From Pseudalkalibacillus berkeleyi (GTDB lineage Bacteria; Bacillota; Bacilli; Bacillales; Fictibacillaceae), in contig NZ_JAKIJS010000001.1 in the NCBI RefSeq assembly GCF_021608225.1, forward strand, positions 744,001 through 808,000: a stretch of 64,000 nucleotides of DNA, given 5' to 3'. Under the pieces are notes generated by a model that was given only the letters and a program-made list of their open reading frames with translations, was not told the DNA's origin and ran no database searches. Shown here piece by piece: positions 43,821 to 53,088 of this stretch; position 1 is the stretch's first letter; each line of letters starts with the position of its first letter. A program made the translations under genes and the position numbers.

Positions 43821-43860
43821 AAGAATAGGGTCGCTTAATCGCGACCCCCTATTCTTTTTT
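43821..43860. terminator. Strong bidirectional terminator between ykuS and chaB
   Basis: Stem AGAATAGGGTCGC with its complement GCGACC-CCTATTCT (one extra C), then six T on the plus side. It overlaps the end of the chaB-like gene. Confidence 0.85.
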
Positions 43861-44049
43861 GACCCAGTTGTCTTTTTCATTCTTCGTATATTTTTCCTTC
43901 ACTGCATTCCATGCGACTTTATGAGCGGTTTTTTCTTGATCATACTGTTTACTTGCTGAATTGAACGCTTCCTTATAGATCTCTTTTGCATGTTTAGGAA
44001 GGTTGTCCTTCACTTGATCAGGTAATTCATTTATAGAGTTATAAGGCAT
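43849..44049 (-). CDS. ChaB-family small protein
   Basis: 66 residues matching the ChaB pattern: PYNSINELPDQVKDNLPKHAKEIYKEAFNSA, YDQEKTAHKVAWNAVKEKY. ChaB was named as a cation-transport regulator in E. coli, but the role in Bacillus is unclear. Its Shine-Dalgarno sequence AAGGAGG is inside a hairpin (see 44056). It is not present at this position in B. subtilis as far as I know. Confidence 0.88.
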   Translation of the reverse strand: MPYNSINELPDQVKDNLPKHAKEIYKEAFNSASKQYDQEKTAHKVAWNAVKEKYTKNEKDNWVKKE

Positions 44050-44055
44050 AAGAAA

Positions 44056-44083
44056 GTACCCTCCTTTTTGTAAAGAAGGGTAC
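44056..44083 (-). promoter_or_regulatory. Hairpin that encloses the chaB ribosome-binding site
   Basis: On the minus strand GTACCCTTCTT pairs over 11 bp (one G-U) with AAGGAGGGTAC, which is the Shine-Dalgarno region of chaB; loop TACAAA. TTTCTT follows, so it could be a terminator/attenuator for ykuT transcripts or an RNA switch that hides the ribosome site. Confidence 0.5.
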
Positions 44084-44105
44084 CCGTTTTCTAATCGTTC
44101 AAAAC

Positions 44106-44948
44106 TTATTTGTCTTCGTTCTTGTGGACATATACTTGATGTGGGAATGGGATTTCAATTCCGTTCGCATCTAGTGCTTGTTTCATTGCTTTACGTAGTT
44201 CACGTTCAACGCCCCATTGCATATCTGTTTTTGCTTGTGCGATGACACGGAGGACAACATCAGATGATCCGAGTGATTGGACACCAACAACATTTGGTCC
44301 ATCCACAATGTTTTCATTTGTTTCTGCTACACGGTTACATGCTTCTTGTAATACACTGATCGCTTTATCAATGTCATCGTCGTACGATATACCAATATCG
44401 ACAAGTGCTCGCATATTTCCTTTAGAGTGGTTACTAACTGTTGTGATTTCACGATTTGGAACAAAATGTAGCGTTCCATCAAAACCGCGAATATGAGTTG
44501 TTCTCAATCCGGTTTCTTCCACAATACCATCCATTCCAGCAGTTGTGACATAATCGCCTACATCCATCTGTTTCTCTAAAAGGATGAAAAAGCCTGTAAC
44601 AACATCGCTAACGAGTCCTTGAGCTCCAAAACCGATTGCAAGACCGACAACACCTGCGGCAGCAAGTAGACCTGCGATGTCGATTTCGAAAGTACCCAAT
44701 ACAACAACTGCTAAGATAAAGATAATCACATATGAGAAAATGCTCTTAGTCAAGCTTTTAAGTGTTTGGGCACGTCCTGGTGACATGTCTTTTTTGGTTT
44801 CTAACTTTTCAAATGATGTACGAATGATGCGATTTCCAATGCTTCTAACAATCGCAAATGCGATGAAAATGAAGACAAGTTTAATGGTTAAAATACCTAG
44901 GTTTCTAAGTATTTCAGCCCAATCAATATTAGAAATAATTTCTGGCAA
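44106..44948 (-). CDS. ykuT: YkuT, MscS-type small-conductance mechanosensitive channel
   Basis: 280 residues: three N-terminal membrane helices; the pore helix has AAAGVVGLAIGFGAQGLVSDVVTGFF, the Gly/Ala-packed TM3 of MscS; then the MscS beta domain with VTTAGMDGIVEETGLRTTHIR and HFVPN, and an alpha/beta C-terminus. Releases osmolytes on hypo-osmotic shock. TTG start with GGAG 11 nt upstream. Confidence 0.94.
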   Translation of the reverse strand: MPEIISNIDWAEILRNLGILTIKLVFIFIAFAIVRSIGNRIIRTSFEKLETKKDMSPGRAQTLKSLTKSIFSYVIIFILAVVVLGTFEIDIAGLLAAAGVVGLAIGFGAQGLVSDVVTGFFILLEKQMDVGDYVTTAGMDGIVEETGLRTTHIRGFDGTLHFVPNREITTVSNHSKGNMRALVDIGISYDDDIDKAISVLQEACNRVAETNENIVDGPNVVGVQSLGSSDVVLRVIAQAKTDMQWGVERELRKAMKQALDANGIEIPFPHQVYVHKNEDK

Positions 44949-45155
44949 AATTCTTCAACTCCTTATGACGTGATTGATCGGCTAGTAACACTATAACGAA
45001 AATGTTAGGTGTCTCGCAATCAATATGGCTATTTATAAGTATATCCTTTGAGATGATTACGGAAACACGTTAAAATAAACAATGACATGGAATTCTCTAA
45101 TAGGGGAATAGTAAATATGTCGAATGCGCTATATTAAATTAATTCTCATTTAATA

Positions 45156-45184
45156 TTGACTATTAATAAGGGATTAACTATAAT
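45156..45184 (+). promoter_or_regulatory. SigA promoter of the peroxiredoxin gene
   Basis: TTGACT at 45156-45161, 17-nt spacer, TATAAT at 45179-45184. The leader to the ATG at 45306 is about 115 nt. An AT-rich imperfect palindrome just upstream (TTAAATTAATTCTCATTTAA) could be a PerR/Fur-type site but matches poorly. The rest of 44949-45155 shows nothing clear. Confidence 0.75.
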
Positions 45185-45305
45185 ATAGCTGTATTGAATT
45201 AGAGTTAAGAAGGTTGCGTATTCCTTTTCTTGAGGTTAGGACAAGCCTTGATATTGGAATTGCGTATATCTTTTTTATTAAAAATCTTGTAGGAGGTTTT
45301 ACACA

Positions 45306-45854
45306 ATGGCAGAACGTATGGTAGCAAAACAAGCACCGCGCTTCGAAATGGATGCGGTACTTCCAAACAAAGAATTCGGTAAGGTAAGCCTTGAAGAAAA
45401 CATGAAGAATGATAAGTGGACAGTGCTTTTCTTCTATCCAATGGACTTCACATTTGTATGTCCAACTGAAATCACTGCACTTAGTGATCGTTCTGATGAA
45501 TTTGAAGATCTTGATGCTGAGGTAATTGGTGTATCAACAGATACAGTTCACACTCACTTAGCTTGGATCAACACGAATCGTGATGATAACGGTCTTGGAC
45601 AATTAAAGTATTCACTAGCTGCAGATACGAATCATAAAGTATCTGAAGATTATGGTGTCTTAATTGAAGAAGAAGGTGTAGCACTTAGAGGACTATTCAT
45701 CATCAGCCCTGAAGGCGAGTTGATGTACTCTGTTGTGAACCATAACAACATTGGACGTGACGTTGATGAAACACTACGCGTTCTTCAAGCGCTTCAAACT
45801 GGTGGACTTTGCCCTGCAAACTGGAAGCCAGGTCAAGAAACACTTAACGTATAA
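45306..45854 (+). CDS. ykuU: 2-Cys peroxiredoxin, YkuU type
   Basis: 182 residues of the AhpC/TSA fold. Peroxidatic Cys52 lies in DFTFVCPTE, resolving Cys169 in GGLCPANW. Reduces H2O2 and organic peroxides with thioredoxin-like partners in the cytoplasm. Strong AGGAGG and consensus SigA promoter imply high expression. In B. subtilis ykuU follows ykuT, as here (though divergent). Confidence 0.94.
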   Translation: MAERMVAKQAPRFEMDAVLPNKEFGKVSLEENMKNDKWTVLFFYPMDFTFVCPTEITALSDRSDEFEDLDAEVIGVSTDTVHTHLAWINTNRDDNGLGQLKYSLAADTNHKVSEDYGVLIEEEGVALRGLFIISPEGELMYSVVNHNNIGRDVDETLRVLQALQTGGLCPANWKPGQETLNV

Positions 45855-45872
45855 TTAAACATCTTCTATAGG

Positions 45873-45906
45873 GGAGACTGACATTGTAGTGTCAGTCTCT
45901 TTTTTA
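45873..45906 (+). terminator. Terminator after ykuU
   Basis: 10-bp stem GAGACTGACA / TGTCAGTCTC with loop TTGTAG and a T6 run. Confidence 0.92.
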
Positions 45907-46013
45907 TGTCCTAATCTTTGAAAATTTAAGCAAAAATATGGTTATTTATTTCGGAATCCGTTATATTATGTATATTATGACTTTTTAAACAATACATAAA
46001 AGGTAGGTGTTTT

Positions 46014-47771
46014 TTGTTGGATACGTTTAAGCGGCTAAAAGATTTCTATTGGCCTTATCGTAAATACTTTTTCTTGTCGGTTTTTTCATTATTATTTGTT
46101 TCTGGAATTACAGTACTTTATCCAATGCTTTTGCAATTCACGATTGATGAAGTCATTGTTAATGAACAATATATGTGGATTCCATATTTGGCTATTGGAT
46201 TTATCATCGCCATGATGATTAAAGGCGCAGCCACATTCTTCCATCAATATTTAGGTGATTTGTTCGGTGTTACAGCGGTATATAAATTACGGGAAGCCTT
46301 ATATAAGAAGCTGCAGTACTTACCATTTCGATATTATGACAATGCAAAGACCGGAGACCTAATGTCACGCTTAACAGCTGATGTGGAAGGGTTTCGGTTC
46401 TTTTTATCCTTTGGGTTCGCACAGATTATCAACTTTCTATTACTCATTTCATTTAGTTTAGCTGTTATGTTTTATTATTCAGTCCCATTAGCACTTGTTA
46501 CCCTTGGCATGCTACCGTTTCTTGCTGTTGCCGTATATCGGTTCGACAAACGTGTACATCCAGCTTTTCGTGGTATCCGTAAATCAATGGGGCAGTTGAA
46601 TACGAAAGTACAGGAAAATGTAAGTGGGATCAACACGATTAAATCGCTTTCTAGAGAAGATTTCGAAATAAGTAAATTTGTTAACAATAACAAGGATTAC
46701 CGCGATAACTATTTGAATACATCAGATATTTGGGCAAAATATTTCCCTGTTATGGAGTTAATCGGGAATCTCTGTGTCGTATTTTTACTTTCGTATGGAG
46801 GATTCCTTGTCATTAATGATGATTTAAAGCCTGGAGAACTCGTGGCCTTCTTCAGTTTAGTTTGGTATATCATTTGGCCAATCATGATGCTCGGATTTGT
46901 CATCAACACATTTTCACAATCCAAAGCATCTGGAGAACGTTTATTAGAAATTCTTGATGAGCCTGAAGATATTCAAGATATCGATCATCCACTTGAGGTT
47001 GAACGTATGCTCGGTGAGGTAGAGTTCAAACACGTTACTCACAAATATGCGAGTGAGGATGAAGAAGCATTAACTGATGTTTCATTCAAAGCTCCGAAAG
47101 GTACAACAATAGGCTTACTTGGAGCAACCGGATCTGGGAAGACGACGGTGACTCAATTGATATCTAGATTCTATGAACCAGAAGAAGGGTCAGTATTAAT
47201 TGATGGAAAAGACATTAAGGAATACTCTATTCAATCACTTCGAAAAAATGTAGGTGTTGTGCTACAGGAGACATTCTTGTTTTCTTCTACAATCCGAGAC
47301 AACATTGCATATGGGAATGCGGATATTGCACTTGAGCAAGTAGAGAATGCTGCCAAACGAGCTCAAGCACATGATTTCATAATGGAATTACCTGATGGTT
47401 ATGAAACGGTCCTAGGAGAAAGAGGGATGGGACTATCAGGTGGTCAGAAGCAGAGGATTGCCATTGCTAGGGCGATCTTATCAGATCCTAGTATATTAAT
47501 TCTTGATGATGCAACGAGTGCTGTGGATATGGAGACAGAATTTAAGATTCAAAAGGCATTCCAAGAGGTGATGAAGGATCGAACGACGTTTATCATTGCG
47601 CACCGAATCTCATCATTAAAGCATGCTGATGAAATTCTAGTGTTAGAAGACGGACAAATAGCACAACGAGGAACACATGAGGAATTAATTGAACAAGAAG
47701 GCATGTATAGACGTGTTTATGATATACAATACAAAGACAAGAAAGTGATCAATCAAAAACAGACGGGTTAA
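46014..47771 (+). CDS. yknU: ABC exporter half-transporter YknU
   Basis: 585 residues, same length as B. subtilis YknU. N-terminal six-helix exporter domain (~15-310), then an ATPase domain with Walker A GATGSGKTT, Q-loop, signature LSGGQKQR, Walker B ILILDDATSA (the residue after Walker B is Asp rather than Glu, a degenerate catalytic site) and H-loop IAHRIS. Forms a heterodimer with the next gene product. TTG start (46014 or 46017). Confidence 0.93.
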   Translation: MLDTFKRLKDFYWPYRKYFFLSVFSLLFVSGITVLYPMLLQFTIDEVIVNEQYMWIPYLAIGFIIAMMIKGAATFFHQYLGDLFGVTAVYKLREALYKKLQYLPFRYYDNAKTGDLMSRLTADVEGFRFFLSFGFAQIINFLLLISFSLAVMFYYSVPLALVTLGMLPFLAVAVYRFDKRVHPAFRGIRKSMGQLNTKVQENVSGINTIKSLSREDFEISKFVNNNKDYRDNYLNTSDIWAKYFPVMELIGNLCVVFLLSYGGFLVINDDLKPGELVAFFSLVWYIIWPIMMLGFVINTFSQSKASGERLLEILDEPEDIQDIDHPLEVERMLGEVEFKHVTHKYASEDEEALTDVSFKAPKGTTIGLLGATGSGKTTVTQLISRFYEPEEGSVLIDGKDIKEYSIQSLRKNVGVVLQETFLFSSTIRDNIAYGNADIALEQVENAAKRAQAHDFIMELPDGYETVLGERGMGLSGGQKQRIAIARAILSDPSILILDDATSAVDMETEFKIQKAFQEVMKDRTTFIIAHRISSLKHADEILVLEDGQIAQRGTHEELIEQEGMYRRVYDIQYKDKKVINQKQTG

Positions 47772-47784
47772 CGGGGGTGAACAA

Positions 47785-49587
47785 ATGAGTTCAAATACGA
47801 AGAAACGTTTTCATTATTCACAAGATCAAGCAATTGAGAAACAATTTAATTGGCAACAATTGATTCGTTTATTTGGTTTTATTAAACCATACAGATCTAA
47901 TTTACTACCAAAAGCGATTGTAACTATGCTGATCACTACAATTGTTCGATTAATTATTCCTATCATAATCGGGGTCTTATTATTTGATCATGCGATTAAG
48001 AATAAAGATGAGAATTTATTAGTGCAACTAATTATTGGGATATTTTCTCTTTATATATTGTCTTGGGTGGCTAACACCTTTCGAATAAAGTGGACGAATC
48101 AGTTAGGGCAACATATCATTTATGACATCAGACAAACCTTATTTAAACATATACAAAGGTTGTCGCATCGGTTCTTTGACCAGAGATCAGGTGGTTCCAT
48201 TCTAGTACGTATTATTAATGATGTGAACTCATTACAGGAGTTATTTACAAACGGAGTCATCAATTTATTAATGGACTTCATATTATTAGTTGGTATCTTG
48301 GTCATCATGTTTGTGTTGAGCCCACAATTAACGCTTGCAATCATGATCATATTACCGATTATGTTCTTCATCTCTACAAGACTGAGAAGGAATATTCGTC
48401 GATCATGGCAGATGGTAAGGATTAAGCAGGCGAAGATGAACTCCCATTTGAACGAGAGTATTCAAGGCATTCGAGTGACACAATCCTATACACAAGAAAA
48501 AGAAAACATGGGGTTCTTTGAAGGTGTAAATGGAGAGACTTTTGAAAGTTGGAAAGATGCAACTCGGAAGAGTGCTGTATTCCGTCCATTCGTAGAAATG
48601 TCGAATGCTATTGGAACAGCAATTCTTGTATGGTATGGGGTTTATTTGATTCAAAATGGAATGGATTATGGGGTATTCGTAACGTTTGCATTTTATTTAG
48701 GTATGTTCTGGGAGCCGATTTCACGAATGGGGCAAGTATATAACCAACTTCTAGTCGCGATGGCCTCAAGTGAACGCATCTTCGAATTTCTAGACGAAAA
48801 ACCGAACGTTTCTGAAAGAGAAAATGCAATCACCTTTGAGGAAATAGATGGAAAAATTGAATTCAAAAACGTTGAATTCGCTTACGATGAAAAGAGAAAA
48901 GCGTTGAATGGTATTAACTTAACCATCGGTGCTGGAGAAACAGTCGCATTAGTCGGTCATACTGGTTCTGGTAAAACGACCATTGCTAATCTAATCAGCC
49001 GTTTCTACGATCCGACTAAAGGTTCGGTTGAAATAGATGGTACGGATCTAAAGGACGTCAAATTAGATAGCTTACGGCAAAAGGTTAGTGTCGTCTTACA
49101 AGATACGTTTATTTTTTCCGGTACGATCATGGAGAATATACGGTTCGGAAAGCCGGATGCAACGGATGAAGAAGTAATCCGTGCAGCAGAAGCAGTTGGT
49201 GCAGGTGCATTTATTGAAAAGCTTGATAATCAGTATGAGACGGAAGTTGAAGAGCGTGGTAACGTTCTATCCGTTGGGGAAAGGCAGTTGATTTCTTTTT
49301 CAAGAGCTCTACTCGCCGATCCAAGAATTCTGATCTTAGATGAAGCGACAGCGAGCATTGATACTGAAACAGAATTGAAAATCCAGAACGCTTTACAAAC
49401 CTTGTTGAAAGGACGAACAGCAATCATAATTGCACATAGACTATCAACAATCCGCGAATCTGATAACATTTTCGTTTTGGACCATGGAAGCTTAATTGAA
49501 CAAGGAGATCATGATGAGCTGATGGCTCAAAAAGGCGAATACTACGACTTGATTGTTTCACAATTTAAGATGCTTGATGCCATGTAA
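47785..49587 (+). CDS. yknV: ABC exporter half-transporter YknV
   Basis: 600 residues. Membrane domain ~40-335, then Walker A GHTGSGKTT, Walker B ILILDEATAS with the catalytic Glu intact, H-loop IAHRLS. The signature reads LSVGERQL rather than LSGGQ, so this partner has the degenerate signature while YknU lacks the catalytic Glu: the asymmetry typical of heterodimeric exporters (BmrCD/TM287-288). GGGGGTG before the ATG, 13 nt after yknU. Substrate unknown. Confidence 0.93.
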   Translation: MSSNTKKRFHYSQDQAIEKQFNWQQLIRLFGFIKPYRSNLLPKAIVTMLITTIVRLIIPIIIGVLLFDHAIKNKDENLLVQLIIGIFSLYILSWVANTFRIKWTNQLGQHIIYDIRQTLFKHIQRLSHRFFDQRSGGSILVRIINDVNSLQELFTNGVINLLMDFILLVGILVIMFVLSPQLTLAIMIILPIMFFISTRLRRNIRRSWQMVRIKQAKMNSHLNESIQGIRVTQSYTQEKENMGFFEGVNGETFESWKDATRKSAVFRPFVEMSNAIGTAILVWYGVYLIQNGMDYGVFVTFAFYLGMFWEPISRMGQVYNQLLVAMASSERIFEFLDEKPNVSERENAITFEEIDGKIEFKNVEFAYDEKRKALNGINLTIGAGETVALVGHTGSGKTTIANLISRFYDPTKGSVEIDGTDLKDVKLDSLRQKVSVVLQDTFIFSGTIMENIRFGKPDATDEEVIRAAEAVGAGAFIEKLDNQYETEVEERGNVLSVGERQLISFSRALLADPRILILDEATASIDTETELKIQNALQTLLKGRTAIIIAHRLSTIRESDNIFVLDHGSLIEQGDHDELMAQKGEYYDLIVSQFKMLDAM

Positions 49588-49630
49588 AATAAAGCTAATC
49601 CACTGATTTGATAGTGGATTAGCTTTATTT
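49587..49630 (+). terminator. Terminator after yknV
   Basis: 18-bp perfect stem (arm AAATAAAGCTAATCCACT) with an 8-nt loop; T-rich 3' flank. Confidence 0.88.
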
Positions 49631-49745
49631 AGTTTAGAACAATGTATACGTTCGTTTTTAAGTCATTGCAATAAGGGTAATGTAATAATGGCAGAGTATT
49701 CTAGACAATTCTTATGTGTACAAGGAATTTATGGGGGGTTGGAAG

Positions 49746-51074
49746 ATGCCAGAATTAGATAGTGCAATGCTTAGTCGATTACTGACGAGTCTAACACTCG
49801 GATTTCATATTCTATTTGCAACTTTAGGAGTTGGAGTTCCGTTATTAATCAGTGGAGCAGAATGGATCGGAATCCGGAGAAAAGACAATCATTATCGAAT
49901 ATTAGCAAGAAGATGGACGAGAGGGTTTGTTGTTACCGTTGCTGTTGGTGTTGTAACAGGAACCTGTATCGGATTACAATTATCTCTACTTTGGCCGAGC
50001 TTTATGGAAGTGGCTGGTCAAGTGATCGGTCTACCTTTATTTTTAGAAACATTTGCATTCTTTTTTGAAGCTATCTTTCTTGGGATTTACTTATATACAT
50101 GGGATCGTTTTGAAAATCCATATTATCATTGGTTACTATCTGTACCTGTTGTAATTGGTTCAACCGCTTCGGCATTCTTTATTTCTACTGTCAATGCATT
50201 CATGAATTCACCAAAGGGATTCAAATTAGATAATGGACAAATTACTGAAATTAAGCCTTTGATTGCAATGTTTAATCCAGCTACACCAACTAAGGCCTCT
50301 CATGTAATCTCGACAGCTTACTTAACTTCAGCATTTGTATTAGCCGCTATAACCGCTTTCTTAATTTTGAAAAAAGGCAACAGTGAATATTATAGAAAGG
50401 CACTACATTTTACGATGGTTACAGCATTCGTATTTGCAATTGCAACAGTAGTAATCGGAGACTTTTCTGGTAAATATTTAGCAAAATATCAGCCTGAAAA
50501 ATTAGCAGCTGCAGAATGGCACTTTGAAACGGAGAAAGGAGCGGACCTGATTGTTGGTGGGATTCTCGGAGAGGATGGAGAGGTGAAGTACGGACTTCAT
50601 CTACCGAACTTCCTAAGTATTCTAGCTCATGGTGATCCAAATGCCGAGGTTATTGGACTTAATGAATTTCCTGAAGATGAAACAGCACCTTTATTCATCC
50701 ACTATTTATTTGATTTGATGATTGGCATTGGCATGTTCTTGGCCGCCTTATCGACGGTATTCTTAATACTAAGCAGGTGGAGACAAGGCTGGCAGCATTC
50801 GAAATTAATATTATGGACGATAGTTGCTGCAGGGCCACTCGCCTTGTTAGCCATTGAGTTCGGATGGATCTTCTCTGAAGTAGGTCGCCAACCATGGATC
50901 TTATGGCATGTTATGGAAACTGTTGATGGCGCAACAACGAGCGAGCATGTGGGGGCAATGTTCATTCTTTTCTTTGCACTATATGTTGTTCTTGGATGGA
51001 TTTGTATATCTGTCTTGTTGAAAATGTTTCGTAATAATCCTGTTGAAACTGAATTTGAGCAAATGGATCGGTAG
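49746..51074 (+). CDS. cydA: Cytochrome bd-type ubiquinol/menaquinol oxidase subunit I
   Basis: 442 residues, multi-spanning. Heme ligands: His in LTLGFHILFA (b595), His and Met candidates around AEWHFETEKG (b558), Q-loop short, and GRQPWILWHVMET, the quinol-side motif (GRQPW). The short Q-loop and sequence pattern fit the YthA/CIO-like group rather than E. coli CydA. It reduces O2 without proton pumping. ATG 49746 after GGGGGGTTGG. Operon with cydB, 12 nt apart. Confidence 0.92.
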   Translation: MPELDSAMLSRLLTSLTLGFHILFATLGVGVPLLISGAEWIGIRRKDNHYRILARRWTRGFVVTVAVGVVTGTCIGLQLSLLWPSFMEVAGQVIGLPLFLETFAFFFEAIFLGIYLYTWDRFENPYYHWLLSVPVVIGSTASAFFISTVNAFMNSPKGFKLDNGQITEIKPLIAMFNPATPTKASHVISTAYLTSAFVLAAITAFLILKKGNSEYYRKALHFTMVTAFVFAIATVVIGDFSGKYLAKYQPEKLAAAEWHFETEKGADLIVGGILGEDGEVKYGLHLPNFLSILAHGDPNAEVIGLNEFPEDETAPLFIHYLFDLMIGIGMFLAALSTVFLILSRWRQGWQHSKLILWTIVAAGPLALLAIEFGWIFSEVGRQPWILWHVMETVDGATTSEHVGAMFILFFALYVVLGWICISVLLKMFRNNPVETEFEQMDR

Positions 51075-51086
51075 GGAGGGGATTTA

Positions 51087-52106
51087 ATGGATATACAAAT
51101 ACTTGGAATTACTGTGTTATGGATATTCCTATACGGTTACTTAATTGTCGCCTCTATAGATTTTGGTGCAGGTTTCTTCGCTTACTATGGAAAGGTTACG
51201 AAAAGAGATGATGTAATTAATTCCATAATCAGTAGATATTTGTCTCCGGTATGGGAAGTTACGAATGTGTTTTTCGTATTCTTCTTTGTTGGATTAGTAG
51301 GGTTCTTTCCGAAAACTGCTTATTATTACGGAACTGCATTATTAGTGCCAGGAAGTATCGCATTAGTTCTCTTAGCGATCAGAGGCTCATTTTACGCTTT
51401 TGGAAATTATGGTGCGAAGGACAGTCACTTTTATACGTTCTTATACGGGGCAACAGGGTTATTGATTCCTGCTTCTCTATCTACAGCGTTGACGATTTCA
51501 GAGGGCGGATTTATTGATGAAAAGAACGGAACGGTTGTTTTCCTAGTGGAAGAACTACTAACTAGCTTCTATTCTTGGGCCGTTGTCTTTCTAGCTATTG
51601 TGAGTGTGTTATATATAAGTGCCATGTTTCTAAGCTTCTATGCAAGTAAAGCGAAGGACTTAAAGGCTTTAGAATTATTGAGGAAATATGCGTTATTTTG
51701 GAGTCCTCCAACTATTCTAGCGAGCTTTCTCGTTTTCTTAGCCCTTAAGGGACATAATGAAGAACATTTTAACAACATGGTTGATTATTCATACTTCTTT
51801 ATCCTGTCTTTTATCTGTTTCAACATCGCAGTTTGGCTCGTATATAAAAATAAACGTTATGGTACAGCCTTCATATTTGTCATGCTTCAGTTTCTTTTTG
51901 CATTCTTCGGGTACGGGGTTTCTCACTTACCCTACATTCTATATCCGTATATAACAATCGAGGCTGGGTTTACGAATGAAGCAATGGGGATCGCACTTGT
52001 TATCGCATTTATTGCTGGTCTGTTCTTACTCATTCCTTCTTTATTTTTATTAATGCGAATGTTTCTTTTTGACGCAAAATATGTTGAAGGGAACAGGGAA
52101 AAGTAG
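51087..52106 (+). CDS. cydB: Cytochrome bd-type oxidase subunit II
   Basis: 339 residues, about nine membrane helices, with the family start LWIFLYGYLIVASIDFGAGFFAYY and FVFFFVGLVGFFPKTAYYYGTAL. Structural partner of CydA. AGGGAGG before the ATG. It resembles YthB of B. subtilis in length. Confidence 0.9.
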   Translation: MDIQILGITVLWIFLYGYLIVASIDFGAGFFAYYGKVTKRDDVINSIISRYLSPVWEVTNVFFVFFFVGLVGFFPKTAYYYGTALLVPGSIALVLLAIRGSFYAFGNYGAKDSHFYTFLYGATGLLIPASLSTALTISEGGFIDEKNGTVVFLVEELLTSFYSWAVVFLAIVSVLYISAMFLSFYASKAKDLKALELLRKYALFWSPPTILASFLVFLALKGHNEEHFNNMVDYSYFFILSFICFNIAVWLVYKNKRYGTAFIFVMLQFLFAFFGYGVSHLPYILYPYITIEAGFTNEAMGIALVIAFIAGLFLLIPSLFLLMRMFLFDAKYVEGNREK

Positions 52107-52164
52107 TCTGAAAATGTGATACAATGTTCTAAACTGAACGTTATTGGCAATTGGGGGAGTATTT

Positions 52165-52827
52165 GTGAAGAAGCAATTTGCGGTAATTGGATTGGGGCGT
52201 TTTGGTGGAAGTATTTGTAGGTCATTGACTAATAATGATATGGATGTACTCGCAATAGATAGCGATGAAGATCGAGTAAATGAATTTTCATCTATTGCAA
52301 CTCATGCAGTAATTGCAGATGCTACTGACGAAAGTGTTTTAAAGAGCTTAGGGGTAAGGAACTTTGACCATGTTATTGTAGCAATCGGAGATAACATTCA
52401 AGCGAGTATTCTTACTACACTCATTTTAAAGGAATTAGGCGTAGCCCATATAACCGTTAAAGCACAAAATGACTACCATGAGAAAGTGCTACGGAAAATT
52501 GGGGCAGACCGAATTGTCCACCCAGAAAGGGATATGGGACAACGTATTGCCCATAATATCATGTCGAATAATGTGTTAGATTACTTAGAACTATCTGATG
52601 AACATAGCATTGTTGAATTAATTGCAAGTAAGAAAATGCATGACCGCACGCTGATCGAGTTAGATGTGCGTGCCAATTATGGCTGTAACGTTATGGCTAT
52701 TAAAAGAAACGATGATATCGTCGTCTCACCCCAAGCTACTCACACAATTCGTGAGGGTGACATCTTAATCGTGATTGGTGCGGATAACGATATAAGCCGA
52801 TTAGAAAAGCATTTACTAATGGACTAA
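52165..52827 (+). CDS. ktrC: KtrC/KtrA-type gating subunit of a K+ uptake system
   Basis: 220 residues: RCK_N with FAVIGLGRFGGSIC and AIDSDEDRVNEF (NAD/ATP-binding Rossmann), then RCK_C (LIELDVRANYGCNVMAIKR, GDILIVIGA). Forms an octameric ring that gates a KtrD/KtrB channel; RCK_C of KtrC binds c-di-AMP in B. subtilis. GTG at 52165 follows GGGGGAG. The membrane partner is not in the window. KtrC precedes the rnjA region in B. subtilis too. Confidence 0.92.
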   Translation: MKKQFAVIGLGRFGGSICRSLTNNDMDVLAIDSDEDRVNEFSSIATHAVIADATDESVLKSLGVRNFDHVIVAIGDNIQASILTTLILKELGVAHITVKAQNDYHEKVLRKIGADRIVHPERDMGQRIAHNIMSNNVLDYLELSDEHSIVELIASKKMHDRTLIELDVRANYGCNVMAIKRNDDIVVSPQATHTIREGDILIVIGADNDISRLEKHLLMD

Positions 52828-52877
52828 ACGCTAAATGCTTGTGAAAAGGGGCTGCATGTTAATCCCTTGAATGAACA

Positions 52878-52919
52878 AGACCGAGTAGAGGAGGACTTTT
52901 CTTCTGCCGGTCTGTTTTT
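52878..52919 (+). terminator. Terminator after ktrC
   Basis: Outer stem AGACCG / CGGTCT with further imperfect pairing inside, then TGTTTTT. Confidence 0.65.
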
Positions 52920-53020
52920 ATTGTTTTAGTCCTTTGATAAAATGCTGTAGTGGGGAAGCTCTTACACTTGATCTTCGTTGAGGTCGTGGCATAGTGATAT
53001 ATTTATTGGATGCACACTAT

Positions 53021-53075
53021 AAAAAAGGAGCTGTCAGAAAGTCCATTTCCACTGACTTTCTTGACAGCTCCTTGT
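53021..53075 (-). terminator. Terminator of the TM-helix repeat gene
   Basis: 19-20 bp stem (arm GGAGCTGTCA plus GAAAGTC, one bulged T opposite) with a 10-nt loop; T6 on the minus strand. Confidence 0.85.
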
Positions 53076-53088
53076 TATTTAGTTGGCA

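Noticed and set aside
45100-45160. PerR or Fur box upstream of ykuU
   Set aside because: The AT-rich imperfect palindrome matches the consensus at too few positions to call.
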